64,000 bases of DNA. It comes from Palsa-504 sp963787645. Lineage in GTDB: Bacteria; Actinomycetota; Actinomycetes; Streptosporangiales; Streptosporangiaceae. Location: assembly GCA_963787645.1 (NCBI GenBank), contig CAWBDS010000004.1, positions 1-64,000 of the forward strand. Direction: 5' to 3'. Position 1 is the first letter of the stretch. Every line of letters starts with the position of its first letter. Under the pieces are notes generated by a model. The model was not told the origin of the DNA. It saw only the letters and a list, made by a program, of their open reading frames with translations, and made no database searches. The position numbers were made by a program, and so were the translations under genes. Shown here piece by piece: positions 16,444-25,847 of the stretch.

Positions 16444-17346
16444 CTAGCGCGCATTGCGGGTGTACAGGGCCGTGATGCCGCGGGCCACAATCATCAGTAT
16501 GAACGTAATTGCGACCAGCGTAAGAGCCGCGCCCCAGGCGCGGGCGTTGGCGCCGGTGTAGGCGGACTGGGCGTTCGAGAAGATCTGCAGCGGCAGCGCG
16601 GTATCCGGCCCGCTGAACAGGTTGGTGTTGGTCTGCTCGACCGTGAGGACGGTAAAGATCAGCGGCGCGGTCTCGCCCGCAGCCCGCGCGACGGCCAGCA
16701 GCGCGCCGCTGACGATGCCGCTCAGCGCCGCCGGCAGCACCACGGACAGCGTGACGCGGGCCTTGGTAGCGCCCAGGGCGTAGCTGCCCTGCCGGAGGCT
16801 GTCCGGTACCAGGCGGAGCATCTCGTAGGTGGAGCGGATGATGATCGGCAGCATCAGGCAGGCCAGGGCAAACGAGCCCGCCAGGCCCGAGTACCCGAAG
16901 TGCAGCACCCAGATGATGTAGATGAACAGGCCCATTACGATCGACGGCACTCCGGTCATGACCGAGGACATGAACGAGATGAGCCGGGCCAAGATGCCGT
17001 TGCCGCCGTACTCGTTGAGGTAGACGGCGCCGAGTACGCCCAGCGGCACCGCCAGCAGTGTGGCGAAGCCGGTGATCTCCAGCGTGCCGACCACTGCGGC
17101 GCCCATACCGCCCGCGCCGAGCGGCACGACATTCGGCGGGATGGTGCTGTTGGTCAGGAACTGCCAGCTGATAGCCTGGGCGCCCTTGGCGACCAGCGTG
17201 ACGAGCACGAAGCCGAGCGGGACCAGGACGATCAGGAACGCGAGCCACATGAGCACGGTCATGATCTGGTTCTTGGTCCGTCGCCAGCCGGACGGTTCTC
17301 GCAGGTCGACCGGCTGGGCCAGCGGACCGGAAGCGGCTGTCATCAT
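16444..17346 (-). CDS. pstA: Phosphate ABC transporter permease PstA
   Basis: 300 residues with six predicted membrane helices. The permease EAA loop appears as YALGATKARVTLSVVLPAAL. Family segments include FMSSVMTGVPSIVMGLF and ARAAGETAPLIFT. It forms the channel with PstC. ATG 17346 overlaps the pstC stop (ATGA); the adjacent ATG 17343 fits GGGGAG spacing slightly better. Operon order pstS-pstC-pstA-pstB. Confidence 0.96.
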   Translation of the reverse strand: MMTAASGPLAQPVDLREPSGWRRTKNQIMTVLMWLAFLIVLVPLGFVLVTLVAKGAQAISWQFLTNSTIPPNVVPLGAGGMGAAVVGTLEITGFATLLAVPLGVLGAVYLNEYGGNGILARLISFMSSVMTGVPSIVMGLFIYIIWVLHFGYSGLAGSFALACLMLPIIIRSTYEMLRLVPDSLRQGSYALGATKARVTLSVVLPAALSGIVSGALLAVARAAGETAPLIFTVLTVEQTNTNLFSGPDTALPLQIFSNAQSAYTGANARAWGAALTLVAITFILMIVARGITALYTRNAR

Positions 17347-18329
17347 TCTCCCCTGGCCCGTCGCGCGGAGCGCTCCACGAACCAGCGGGCCACCAGGTTG
17401 ACCAGGATCGTGAGCACGAACAGGAACAGGCCGAGCCCGATCAGGGCCGAGCGGAACTCGCCGCCGTTGGCCTCGCCGAACTGCAGCGCGATGATCGCGG
17501 CGATCGAGTGGCCGCTGTAGAACAGGTGCGAGGTGACCTCGACCGAGTCGCCGATAACGAGCGCGACCGCGATGGTCTCGCCCAGCGCCCGGCCGAACCC
17601 GACCAGGACCGCGCCGGTCACGCCGCCCTTGCTGTGCGGCCAGACGGCACCGCGGATCATTTCCCAGCGGGTGGCCCCGAGCGCGTACGCGCCCTCCTTG
17701 TCGATCGTGGGCACGGTCGCGATGACCTCACGGGACAACGAGGTAATGATCGGGGTGATCATGACGGCCAGGATGAGGCCGGCGGTGAAGAACGAGGCAC
17801 CGGTGACGTTCGGCCCGCCGAACAGCGAGTCCAGGACCGGGATGCCCTTGACCCCCGAGGCGATGTCCAGGTAGATCTTCTGCAGCCAGGGCACCAGAAC
17901 GATGACGCCCCACAGGCCCCAGACCACCGAGGGGACCACGGCGAGCAGGTCGATCACGTAGACGAACGGCCGGGACCACCGGGCCGGGACCACCTCGGTC
18001 AGCAGCAGCGCGATGCCGACGCTGACCGGGACCCCGATGATGATCCCGATGACCGAGCTGATGACCGTCCCGAACAGGACGCCCATGGCCCCGAAGTGGG
18101 TGTTGCCGTCAAAGGCGATCTGGAAGATGCCCTTGACGCCGGCCGTACCGAACCAGGTGGTGGACTGCTGCGCCGTGGTGTAGGTGATCAGGACCAGGAT
18201 GATGAGGACCAGCAGGCCGGAGACCAGGGCCAGGAGCTGGAAGCTGCGGTCGCCGAGCGGCCTGCGGCGGTGGAGCGGGTTGGCGGACCCGGCCGGGCTG
18301 GCCGGGTCCGCTTTCGTCACGGTGCTCAT
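17343..18329 (-). CDS. pstC: Phosphate ABC transporter permease PstC
   Basis: 328 residues, six to seven membrane helices. The EAA loop reads YALGATRWEMIRGAVWPHSKGG, followed by the PstC signature GFGRALGETIAVALVIG. A Pro/Arg-rich cytoplasmic N-terminus of about 30 residues precedes helix 1. It pairs with PstA in the membrane. It lies 42 bp after pstS and overlaps pstA by 4 bp, so the four genes form one transcription unit. Confidence 0.96.
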   Translation of the reverse strand: MSTVTKADPASPAGSANPLHRRRPLGDRSFQLLALVSGLLVLIILVLITYTTAQQSTTWFGTAGVKGIFQIAFDGNTHFGAMGVLFGTVISSVIGIIIGVPVSVGIALLLTEVVPARWSRPFVYVIDLLAVVPSVVWGLWGVIVLVPWLQKIYLDIASGVKGIPVLDSLFGGPNVTGASFFTAGLILAVMITPIITSLSREVIATVPTIDKEGAYALGATRWEMIRGAVWPHSKGGVTGAVLVGFGRALGETIAVALVIGDSVEVTSHLFYSGHSIAAIIALQFGEANGGEFRSALIGLGLFLFVLTILVNLVARWFVERSARRARGE

Positions 18330-18371
18330 GACGGCCCGCTCGTCCGAGCGGTGTGAATCATCTGCGCGATC

Positions 18372-19490
18372 CTAGGAGGTGATCTTGCTCAGCTGCGCGA
18401 CGGCCGCCTGGTCGATGGCCGACGGGAGCGGAGCGAGGTTGAGCTGGGTCAGCAGCTGCTGACCCGGGCCGAGCAGGTAACCCAGGTAGGCCTTGAGCAG
18501 GGCGACGTCGTTCGCGTTGGGCTGCACCGCATACACCAGGTCCCAGGACTGGTAGGTGATCGGGTAGGAGCTCGCGCCCGGCTCATCGGCCGTGGCGAAG
18601 GTCAGGTCGGCCTTCGGGGTGACGTGCGACGCGGCCGCGGTCGCGCTCGCGCTGGACGGCGCGACGAAATCGCCAGTCGAGTTCTTGACCGACGCGGCGT
18701 GCAGGCCGGCCGCGGTCGCGGTGGAGAAGTCGACGTATCCGATGGCGCCGGTGGTGGTCTTGACGATCTGCGCCACCGCGCTGCCGCCGTCACCCGCGCG
18801 CGCCGTGGACGGCCAGGTGATGGTCGAGGAGGTGCCGAGCTTCCACGCGCTGCCGGCGGCGTCCACCAGGTACTGGGAGAAGTTCGCCGTCGTGCCGGAG
18901 GAGTCGGAGCGGACCGCCAGGGTGATGATGGTACCTGGCAGGCTGACGCCCGGGTTGAGGGCCTTGATCGCCGGGTCGTCCCAGGTCTTGATCGTGCCCT
19001 GGAAGATGCCGGCCAGGGTCGTCGCGTCCAGCTTCAGGCTGGAGACGCCGGGCAGGTTGTAGGCCATGGCGATCGGGCCGACCTGCACCGGGAAGTACAG
19101 GATCGTCTTGCCCGAGGGGACGTCGGACGCTTCCTTGGACGGGACGGGCGAGTCAGAGCCGGCGAACAGCACGGTGTTCGAGTACAGGTCGCTGCGACCG
19201 GTGCCCGAGCCCACCGGGTCGTAGTCGACGGTGATGTTGGGCGAGACCGACTTGAAGGCAGAGATAGCCGACTGCTGGAAGTTGGTCTGGAACGTCGAGC
19301 CGGCCGCCTTGATGGTGCCGCTCGCCGTGCTCGTGCTCGCGCTCGACGAGGTATTAGCCGCTGCGGAGGTGCCGCCCGACGTGGAGGACGAAGAGGACGA
19401 ACTCGACGAGGAGCATGCGGCGAGGGCCAGGGCCGCCGCCACGGCGGACACCCCAACCGTCGCGACACGCTGTCTGCGTCCAAATGGCAT
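18372..19490 (-). CDS. pstS: Phosphate-binding lipoprotein PstS
   Basis: 372 residues. A lipoprotein signal with lipobox LALAAC (Cys 26) is followed by a long poly-Ser/Thr/Ala linker to about residue 58, then the PstS fold. Phosphate-contact regions include IKAAGSTFQTNFQQ, DYDPVGSGTGRSDLYSN and VRSDSSGTTANFSQYL. It captures extracellular phosphate for PstCAB. RBS AAGGAG precedes ATG 19490 by about 8 nt. A candidate PHO box lies about 150 bp upstream. Confidence 0.95.
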   Translation of the reverse strand: MPFGRRQRVATVGVSAVAAALALAACSSSSSSSSSSTSGGTSAAANTSSSASTSTASGTIKAAGSTFQTNFQQSAISAFKSVSPNITVDYDPVGSGTGRSDLYSNTVLFAGSDSPVPSKEASDVPSGKTILYFPVQVGPIAMAYNLPGVSSLKLDATTLAGIFQGTIKTWDDPAIKALNPGVSLPGTIITLAVRSDSSGTTANFSQYLVDAAGSAWKLGTSSTITWPSTARAGDGGSAVAQIVKTTTGAIGYVDFSTATAAGLHAASVKNSTGDFVAPSSASATAAASHVTPKADLTFATADEPGASSYPITYQSWDLVYAVQPNANDVALLKAYLGYLLGPGQQLLTQLNLAPLPSAIDQAAVAQLSKITS

Positions 19491-19636
19491 ATCAGGTACT
19501 CCTTACCGTTAATTTCTTTCCTCGGCCGCACGGGCAGGCCCCCACAGCCGGTCAGTGTGCAAACCGTGGTGTGCGAGTACAGTTTGTCGGCGCAGGCAGT
19601 ACCTACGGGCAAATGTGAAATGGATAAAACGGGGCT

Positions 19637-19659
19637 AGAAGGTTAACTTCTGGTGTCTT
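19637..19659 (-). promoter_or_regulatory. Candidate PHO box upstream of pstS (minus strand)
   Basis: Read on the minus strand, AGACACCAGAA is followed by GTTAACCTTCT. The second half shares GTTAACCT with the site at 19724 on the opposite strand, and GACACC also recurs there, but in the opposite order. Distance to the pstS start is about 150 bp, so this is weaker than the other two sites. Confidence 0.35.
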
Positions 19660-19723
19660 ATGCAACCTCGAATTTGCTCCCCGACCTGGGCAGAGGATGC
19701 AGGTGGCCCACGCCACGAGGCTT

Positions 19724-19745
19724 GTTAACCTATCCGACACCAACT
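19724..19745 (+). promoter_or_regulatory. Candidate PHO box upstream of second pstS
   Basis: GTTAACCTATC followed directly by CGACACCAACT, 55 bp before the start codon. It agrees at 16 of 22 positions with the phoU site at 14842-14863, including GTT-ACCT and GACAC-AAC. Confidence 0.5.
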
Positions 19746-19799
19746 GGCCGTCTGTTCGTTCCTTGATGATTTCATTTCGTTAATTAGGGGTGCGTAACA

Positions 19800-21014
19800 A
19801 TGGGCGAGGGCAGGCTGGGTCCTGGTCTTCCCCGCTTCGGTTTACAGACGAGTGAGGGCACCTTGCCATTGGCTGCGGAAGAGGCGCAACCTCCGCCGGA
19901 CCGTCGTCCGCGCCCGCTCGCCGTTGCCGCGCTCGCCGTGACCGCCGTCCTCGGCCTGGCCGCCTGCACCGGCTCAGCCGTGAGCGCGCCGTCCGCGCCT
20001 GTGGCCGGCGGACCGCCGCCGGCCACCACGCCCGCGTCCGTGGCCCAGCAGCTGTCCGAAACGGGCAGCTCGCTGATGGCTCCGCTGTTCGCCCTATGGG
20101 GTCCCGCCTACCACGCTCAGTTCTCCCAGGTGAACCTCAGCACGGCCAGCTCCTCCTCGGGGACCGGGATTTCCGCGGCGGCGGCGGGCACCACGGAGAT
20201 CGGCGCGTCCGACGCCTGCCTGTCGCCGGCCGACGTGACCAAGTACACCAACCTGGTGAACATCCCGCTGGCCGTGGCCGCGCTCATGGTCATCTACCAC
20301 GTGCCGGGGGTCGGGGCGGCCAGCCACCTCAAGCTGAACGGCAAGGTCCTGGCGCGGATCTTCGGCGGCCAGATCACCACGTGGAACGATCCCGCGATCA
20401 AGAGCCTCAACCCCGGCGTCACCCTGCCGGGCACCCCGATCGTCCTGGTCCACCGGGCCGACACGTCGGGCAGCACCTTCTTGTTCACCTCCTACCTGAA
20501 CGCGCAGGACCCCGCCGACTGGAGCTCGTCACTGATCGGCACGGCGGTGGCCTGGCCGCAGCAGCCGGGCGAGACCGGGGCGACGGGCAGCAGCGCACTC
20601 ATCAGCGCCGTCCGGGCCACGGCCGGCGCGATCGGCTACGGGGGCGTGAGCTACCTGTCCACGGTGACCCGGGACGGCGAGGGCGAGGTCGCGCTGGGCA
20701 GCTCGGCGGGCAATTACGTGCTGCCCACCGCGAGCGCCATCCAGGCGGCCCTGGCCAGTTTCACCAACACTCCGGCCGACGAGACCATCTCGCTGATCAA
20801 CGGCTCGGGCGCGGACGTCTACCCGATCATCAACTACGAGTACGCCATCGTGAGTACCGCGCAGGCCAGCCCGATCCGGGCCCGGGACCTGCGTGCCTTC
20901 CTGACCTGGGCGCTCAGCACGGGGACCGCGCAGCTGGCGCAGGTGAACTTCCAGCCGCTGCCGTCCTCGGTGGTCATGCTGTCCCAGGCCCAGATCGCAA
21001 AGATTAAGGGCTGA
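19800..21014 (+). CDS. Second PstS-like phosphate-binding lipoprotein
   Basis: 404 residues. About 38 residues precede a hydrophobic stretch ending in lipobox LGLAAC (Cys 56), so the true start could be later. The mature part is a PstS fold: ETGSSLMAPLFALWGPAYH, SSSGTGISAAAAG, a segment very like PstS (GQITTWNDPAIKSLNPGV) and HRADTSGSTFLFTSYL. It is divergent from the pst operon and has no permease of its own, so it may feed PstCAB under different phosphate levels or act as a sensor. Diverged clearly from the first copy. Confidence 0.9.
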   Translation: MGEGRLGPGLPRFGLQTSEGTLPLAAEEAQPPPDRRPRPLAVAALAVTAVLGLAACTGSAVSAPSAPVAGGPPPATTPASVAQQLSETGSSLMAPLFALWGPAYHAQFSQVNLSTASSSSGTGISAAAAGTTEIGASDACLSPADVTKYTNLVNIPLAVAALMVIYHVPGVGAASHLKLNGKVLARIFGGQITTWNDPAIKSLNPGVTLPGTPIVLVHRADTSGSTFLFTSYLNAQDPADWSSSLIGTAVAWPQQPGETGATGSSALISAVRATAGAIGYGGVSYLSTVTRDGEGEVALGSSAGNYVLPTASAIQAALASFTNTPADETISLINGSGADVYPIINYEYAIVSTAQASPIRARDLRAFLTWALSTGTAQLAQVNFQPLPSSVVMLSQAQIAKIKG

Positions 21015-21018
21015 TCCG

Positions 21019-21873
21019 TTGCGACGTGATCACGCGGTACCCGTAACGCCCGCCGTGCCGCTGGCCAAGGCGCCACTGCCCCGGGCCGGGGCTGGCCCCG
21101 AAGGACGGCAGGCGCCGGCCGGGGCGGCCGGGGTGCTGGCCGGCCGGGTAGCGGCGGCGCTGGTCCACCGGGAGCCAGGCTGGCGGCTGCCCCGGCGCAG
21201 CGCGCTGGCCCGCCGGTACAACGTCAGCATGACCGAGATCGACGCCGCCCTCACCGACCTGGCCCGCCGCTCGCTAGTGCGCCGCCTGCCGGACGGGCAG
21301 CTGTACCGGGCCAGCCCGGCCGACTACTGGATCCCGGTCGAGGGCGCGGGCGGCCTGGGCACCCGGCTCGACCCGATGGGCCTCACGATCAGCTGCCAGA
21401 CCCGGCACGTGTCGCGGCGCGAGGCGCCGCAGGATGTGGCCTGGGCCCTGGACCTGCCCGCGGGCGCGCCGATCCGCATGGTGCGCTGCGTCTGGTCGGC
21501 GGGCGGCGATCCGGCCGCGGTGTCCACGGCGTACCTGCGCGCGGAGGCCGCCGACGAGACCGGCGAGACGGAGCCGGCGGCCGAGGAAGGCCCAGAGCTG
21601 TCCTCCTTCAGCTCGGTCCTCGGCTACGACCTGCCCGCCGCCGCGGTGAGCATCGAGCTGAGGCCGCCGCAGCCCGCGATCGCGCGGAGCCTGCGGCTGA
21701 CTCCCGGGCAGCCGGTGATCACGGTGACGGTCAGGTTCGACGACCCGATCGCGGGCGGCCCGGCCGGGCTCACCGTGGTCATGCTCAGACCCGAGTTGTT
21801 CAGGGTGGCGATTGATACAACTGAGACTCAGGTCAGCGAGCCGTCGTTACCCGTAAGCGTGTCGAAAGGTTGA
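21019..21873 (+). CDS. GntR/HutC-type transcriptional regulator
   Basis: 284 residues. A winged-helix DNA-binding region (PGWRLPRRSALARRYNVSMTEIDAALTDLARRSLVRRLPDGQLY, residues about 53-97) is followed by a UTRA-like effector domain (LDLPAGAPIRMVRCVW; LRLTPGQPVITVTVRFDDP). The annotated start TTG 21019 has no RBS; GTG 21055 in frame is an alternative. It follows the second pstS by 4 bp and is probably co-transcribed, which could tie it to phosphate limitation. Ligand unknown. Confidence 0.75.
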   Translation: MRRDHAVPVTPAVPLAKAPLPRAGAGPEGRQAPAGAAGVLAGRVAAALVHREPGWRLPRRSALARRYNVSMTEIDAALTDLARRSLVRRLPDGQLYRASPADYWIPVEGAGGLGTRLDPMGLTISCQTRHVSRREAPQDVAWALDLPAGAPIRMVRCVWSAGGDPAAVSTAYLRAEAADETGETEPAAEEGPELSSFSSVLGYDLPAAAVSIELRPPQPAIARSLRLTPGQPVITVTVRFDDPIAGGPAGLTVVMLRPELFRVAIDTTETQVSEPSLPVSVSKG

Positions 21874-21915
21874 GTACCTGGACACGCGTCCGTCCACCTG
21901 CAACCCTGGATCGAG

Positions 21916-23658
21916 ATGTCGGCCAGGCTCGCGACACCAGCGGAACAGATGCCACGGCGCGCCCGGTATCTCGTCCCCAAGGGCCTTCCCCGCCGTGGCC
22001 AGTTCCTGGCTGCCTGCGTAGTGGCCATCGTGCTGGCCCACGTGCTGTTCGCCCAGCTGACCCTGGTCCTGGCCGTGGTGTTCGCGCTGACCACCCGCGC
22101 GACCAGATGGCGACTGTCCTGGCTGCTGGTGCCGCTGGCCACCGGGGTGGCGTGGACGCTGGCCGTGGGCCCTCGGTCCGCGGCCGCCGGGCTCACCGCC
22201 GGCCCGGACCAGGTGGCCGCCTACCTTGGGGCCAGCGGGCTGCAGGTCCAGCACGTGCTGCACTTCACCGGCGCGTACACCGGGATCGGCCGCTGGCTGC
22301 CGCGCCAGCTGCCGCTGGCCATCGTCACCGGCACCGCCGAGGCGGCCGTCATCGGCTGGCTGAGCTGGCTGCACACCGACGAGGTCAGCCTGCCCCCGGC
22401 CCGGTCCGGTCTGCTGGTCGCCGTCCGGCGCGCCGCCATCCGGCGGTCCATCCGGGCCGGCGGCGTGGTGAGCAGGGACGGAAGCTGCCTCGGCGTCACC
22501 GCCGGATCCGGGTCCCGGGTCACGCTGCCCTGGGCGGAGACGGCCGGCGGGGTGTCGGTATGCGGCGCGGCCGGACCGGATGTCATGGCCACGAGCTTCC
22601 AGCTGGTGCACGCCGCGGTACGGCGGCGCAAGCCGGTGCTGGCGGTGGACCTCAGCACCGATCCGGACCTGCCGGGACGGCTGGCCGCGGTGTGCGCCGC
22701 CGCGGGCGTGCCGCTGCGGGTGCTCGGCGATAACGCGTACTACGAGCCGTTCCGGCACGGCGATCCCGGTCACCGGACGTCACTGCTCACCGCCATGGTC
22801 AGCTGGGACGGACCGGGCCGCCAGTACCGGCGCAGCTGCGCGGCCTACCTGCAGGACGTCTTCGAGCTGATCGACGCCGCGCCGGGCGACCCCCGGGTGC
22901 CCGTGCTGGACGAGGTCATCCACCTGCTGAACCCGACGGCCATGCGAGCCCGCATGGAACACGTCCCGGCCAGCTACCCGCGCCGCGCCGTGCTGGCCGA
23001 ACGGACCCGGGTGTCGATCAGCTTGCTGCAGGCCGAGCCGGCCACCACCGCCACCGTCGCGCGGCAACTGCACGAACTCAAGGGATCGGCGTCCGGCCGC
23101 TGGCTGCGCCCGACCGCCCGCGGACCCGCGGCCGAGATCGATCTCGGCCGGACGGTCACCGAACGAGGCGTGGTCCTGTTCCGGCTGGGCGGCTCGGCCG
23201 AGCCGGCCGTATCGGCCATGCTCACCCGGCTGGTCTGCCAGGATCTGCTGACCGCGGGCGACGCGCTACGCGGGATCGGCGTCGGCGGCGACGGGCTCGT
23301 CTGGCTGACCGAGGCCGGCGCGATGCCGCGCAGTTCGGTCACCGAGCTGATCGCCCGGGGCCCGGCCGCGGGACTGCCCGTGCTCGCGGCGACCACCTCC
23401 GCGCCTGCCGCGGCCGAACTGGCCGCCCTGACCAACGTGGTGGTGGCCCACCGGATGGCCGGCCCGGCCGCTCCACCCGGCTTGGTGCCGCCCGCCCTGA
23501 CTTTCCCGCCCGGCCTGGACGATCTGTCCGCGCTGCGCGACGGCGAGTTCCTGCTCACGGTCAAGAACCCGCGGCGGCTGGTGCCGCGCGTGACCTTCGT
23601 CCGGGCCCGGATCCCGTCGCCCCGCCGGGACCGCGGCCCGGCCCGGGAGCACGCATGA
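21916..23658 (+). CDS. Membrane-anchored, Walker-degenerate conjugation-type ATPase-like protein
   Basis: 580 residues. Two to four membrane helices lie in the first 150 residues. The cytoplasmic part has the layout of a VirD4/TraD-type motor: a beta strand and loop where Walker A should be (VSVCGAAGPDVMATSFQLVH) and a Walker-B-like strand LVWLTEAGAM, followed by a segment like the coupling-protein C-terminus (AAELAALTNVVVAHRM). The P-loop lacks the GK[ST] lysine, so nucleotide hydrolysis is unlikely. Its stop overlaps the next gene (ATGA). It is chromosomal and no relaxase is nearby. Family placement is by fold pattern only. Confidence 0.55.
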   Translation: MSARLATPAEQMPRRARYLVPKGLPRRGQFLAACVVAIVLAHVLFAQLTLVLAVVFALTTRATRWRLSWLLVPLATGVAWTLAVGPRSAAAGLTAGPDQVAAYLGASGLQVQHVLHFTGAYTGIGRWLPRQLPLAIVTGTAEAAVIGWLSWLHTDEVSLPPARSGLLVAVRRAAIRRSIRAGGVVSRDGSCLGVTAGSGSRVTLPWAETAGGVSVCGAAGPDVMATSFQLVHAAVRRRKPVLAVDLSTDPDLPGRLAAVCAAAGVPLRVLGDNAYYEPFRHGDPGHRTSLLTAMVSWDGPGRQYRRSCAAYLQDVFELIDAAPGDPRVPVLDEVIHLLNPTAMRARMEHVPASYPRRAVLAERTRVSISLLQAEPATTATVARQLHELKGSASGRWLRPTARGPAAEIDLGRTVTERGVVLFRLGGSAEPAVSAMLTRLVCQDLLTAGDALRGIGVGGDGLVWLTEAGAMPRSSVTELIARGPAAGLPVLAATTSAPAAAELAALTNVVVAHRMAGPAAPPGLVPPALTFPPGLDDLSALRDGEFLLTVKNPRRLVPRVTFVRARIPSPRRDRGPAREHA

Positions 23659-25847
23659 CTCCTTCCCGACCCGACCGCCTGTACCTGGGCTGGCAGTTCG
23701 CCACACCGCATCCGGACCCGGGACCGGCCCCGCGCCGGCCCACCCCGCCCGAGCACGAACGGCTCAGCCCCGACTGGGCCGCGGCCCAGCGGCGGGAGGA
23801 GAGCCGGCGCAACCGGCCGCTGAAGTCCGCCCTCGGCGTCGCCGTGGTGATCGGCGCGGCGGCGGTCATCCTCGGGACGGTCGGCTGGCTGCCTATCCTG
23901 GTGGCCGGGCTGGGCGTGATCATCTGCGTGCTCATCGCGGCGGTGTGCGGCTACGCGGTCTGGCAGGGGGAGCGGGCGCTGCGCTGGCGGATGGCCGACG
24001 AGCGGAACCGGGTGGACAAGCTGCGCGCGGCCCAGGAGAGCCAGCTGTTCGCGTGGCAGGCTGAGCACGCCAGCCGGGTCCGCGACTGGCAGGTGATGCG
24101 CGTCGCCTACGTGCATCAGAAGCGCTGGTACGGCGTGACCGTGCCGGCCGGCATCGGCCGGGTCGACCTGGCCGGCGGCACGCTGTCCGGCTGGTCGGCC
24201 ATGCTTACCACGGCCGCGGCCCCCCGGCTGGCCGCGGGCGGCCAGGTCACGGTGCTCGACCTGACCGAAGGTTCAGTGGCCCTGGACCTGATCGCGTTCG
24301 CGGGGGCCTCCGGGCTCGAGCCGCTGGTCTGGGTGCTGCCCGAGGACCTGCCCCGGCTTGATCTCGGCGTCGGCCTGGACGGCCGGGGCCTGGCCGACGT
24401 GCTGTCCACGGTGGCCAGCGCGACCGAGGAGCAGGGCACCACCCGCGATCTCTCGTTTGACAACGCCATCTTGGAGCGGGTCATCGACGCGCTCGGCGGC
24501 ACCGCCACGGTGGCCGCCGTGACCGCCGCGCTGCGGGCCCTGGCTCAGGTCGGTGACCCGCGCGAGGACGTGGCCGCCGGGCTGATCAGTGCCGCGCAGG
24601 TGGAGCGGCTGACCATGATGTTCGGCCGTGGCGCGGCCGACCGGGTAGTCGTCGAGCGGGCCTGGGTCCTGGAGTCCCAGCTGCGCAAGCTGGCCGCCGT
24701 GGGCACGGCACCGGTCCCGCTGACGCCCAGCGCGCTGCGCGTGATCGCGGTGGGCCAGCAGGCGGGCTCGGCCGAGGGCAAGATCCTGGCCACCTACCTG
24801 GCCGTCGCCCTGACCCGCGCGCTGCGCGGGGCCCGGCCGGGACGGCCGTGGCAGCACACCGTGTTCGTGCTGGGCGCGGACCGGCTGCGCGGCGACACGC
24901 TGGACCGGCTGAGCGACGCGTGCGAAAGCACCGGGACCGGCCTGGTCCTAGGTTACCGGTCCGTCCCGCCGCACGTCAAGCAGCGGCTCGGCCGCGGTAA
25001 CGCCGCGGTCGTGTACATGCGCCTGGGTAACGCCGAAGACGCCAAGGCGGCCAGCGAGCAGCTCGGCACCGAGCACCGCTTCGTGCTGTCCCAGCTCACC
25101 GAGACGGTCGGGCTCTCGGTCACCGACACCACCACCGGCAGCTACACCAGCACCACGGGCTCGACCGATTCGCTGGCCACCTCCTGGTCGACCAGCGAGG
25201 GCACCACGCGCGGCACCGGCCGGAGCCGCACCGACCAGGGCGTGCTGCCGCTGCCCGCGGGGGTCTCCCGCAACAGCCAGTCCGGCGAGTCGTACAGCAC
25301 CGGCACCAGCGAATCGGTCAGCACCGGGATCAGCACCAGCACGGCCTGGGGCCTGACCACCGCCAAGGCCACCGGCGACAGCCAGTCGCTGGCCGCCGCG
25401 CTGCAGAGATCCCGGGAGTTCCTCATCGAGCAGCACGAGCTCCAGCAGCTGCCAGCTAGCGCCATGATCATCACCTACGCCGGCCCCGGCGGCCGGCAGG
25501 TGGTGCTGGCCGACGCCAACCCGGGAATCGGCGCCCTGGGCGCCGCCACGCTGCTGACCCTGGAGGAGTTCCGCAGCCTGCCCGCCGCGGCCGTCCCACA
25601 GTCCCGCCGCGTCCCGGACCCCCGTCCCGTGCCGGGTGGTCGACCTGGGCCTGGCTCAGGGCCTGGGCCTGGCTCGGGGCCTGGGCCTGGCTCGGGGCCT
25701 GGGCCTGGCTCTCGGCCCGTGCCGGAGGCCGAAGGCCGCGGCACAGGCGGCGCGGCCCCGTCTCGCTGGCGCTCCGGGAAGGACCGGCCGCCGCCCAACC
25801 TCGGCCCGCCGCCACCCCGCCTCGACTGGCGCCGCCGCCGTTCCTGA
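23655..25847 (+). CDS. Large membrane protein with VirD4/TraG-like C-terminal region
   Basis: 730 residues. A Pro-rich N-terminus is followed by two membrane helices (about 58-105), then a charged linker (RMADERNRVDKLRAAQESQLFAW is helical). A globular domain contains WQHTVFVLGADRLRG and a motor-like tail (LGNAEDAKAASEQLG; FVLSQLTETVG). No Walker A is visible. Residues about 490-580 are a Ser/Thr/Gly-rich low-complexity stretch, and the end is a Pro/Gly repeat tail with a basic terminus. It overlaps the 580-residue gene by 4 bp, so the two proteins are probably made together and may form one membrane complex. Function unknown. Confidence 0.6.
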   Translation: MTPSRPDRLYLGWQFATPHPDPGPAPRRPTPPEHERLSPDWAAAQRREESRRNRPLKSALGVAVVIGAAAVILGTVGWLPILVAGLGVIICVLIAAVCGYAVWQGERALRWRMADERNRVDKLRAAQESQLFAWQAEHASRVRDWQVMRVAYVHQKRWYGVTVPAGIGRVDLAGGTLSGWSAMLTTAAAPRLAAGGQVTVLDLTEGSVALDLIAFAGASGLEPLVWVLPEDLPRLDLGVGLDGRGLADVLSTVASATEEQGTTRDLSFDNAILERVIDALGGTATVAAVTAALRALAQVGDPREDVAAGLISAAQVERLTMMFGRGAADRVVVERAWVLESQLRKLAAVGTAPVPLTPSALRVIAVGQQAGSAEGKILATYLAVALTRALRGARPGRPWQHTVFVLGADRLRGDTLDRLSDACESTGTGLVLGYRSVPPHVKQRLGRGNAAVVYMRLGNAEDAKAASEQLGTEHRFVLSQLTETVGLSVTDTTTGSYTSTTGSTDSLATSWSTSEGTTRGTGRSRTDQGVLPLPAGVSRNSQSGESYSTGTSESVSTGISTSTAWGLTTAKATGDSQSLAAALQRSREFLIEQHELQQLPASAMIITYAGPGGRQVVLADANPGIGALGAATLLTLEEFRSLPAAAVPQSRRVPDPRPVPGGRPGPGSGPGPGSGPGPGSGPGPGSRPVPEAEGRGTGGAAPSRWRSGKDRPPPNLGPPPPRLDWRRRRS
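25644..25715 (+). repeat. Four tandem 18-bp repeats (Pro-Gly-rich coding)
   Basis: Units at 25644, 25662, 25680 and 25698 with consensus CCTGGGCCTGGCTCGGGG, differing only at the 3' ends. In frame they encode repeated P-G-P-G-S-G near the C-terminus of the 730-residue protein. Copy number is likely to vary between strains. Confidence 0.9.

Larger units (their letters stand above)
19491..19799. other. Divergent pstS / second pstS control region
   Basis: 309 bp without a gene and clearly more AT-rich than its surroundings. It holds the two candidate PHO boxes and the inverted pair AAGGTTAAC...GTTAACCT about 80 bp apart. A GTTAATT element lies near each start codon (19507 and 19780). Both promoters are expected here. 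Confidence 0.6.

Noticed and set aside
21916..25847. Active conjugative transfer region
   Set aside because: No relaxase, oriT-like sequence, pilus or replication genes; Walker motifs appear lost.
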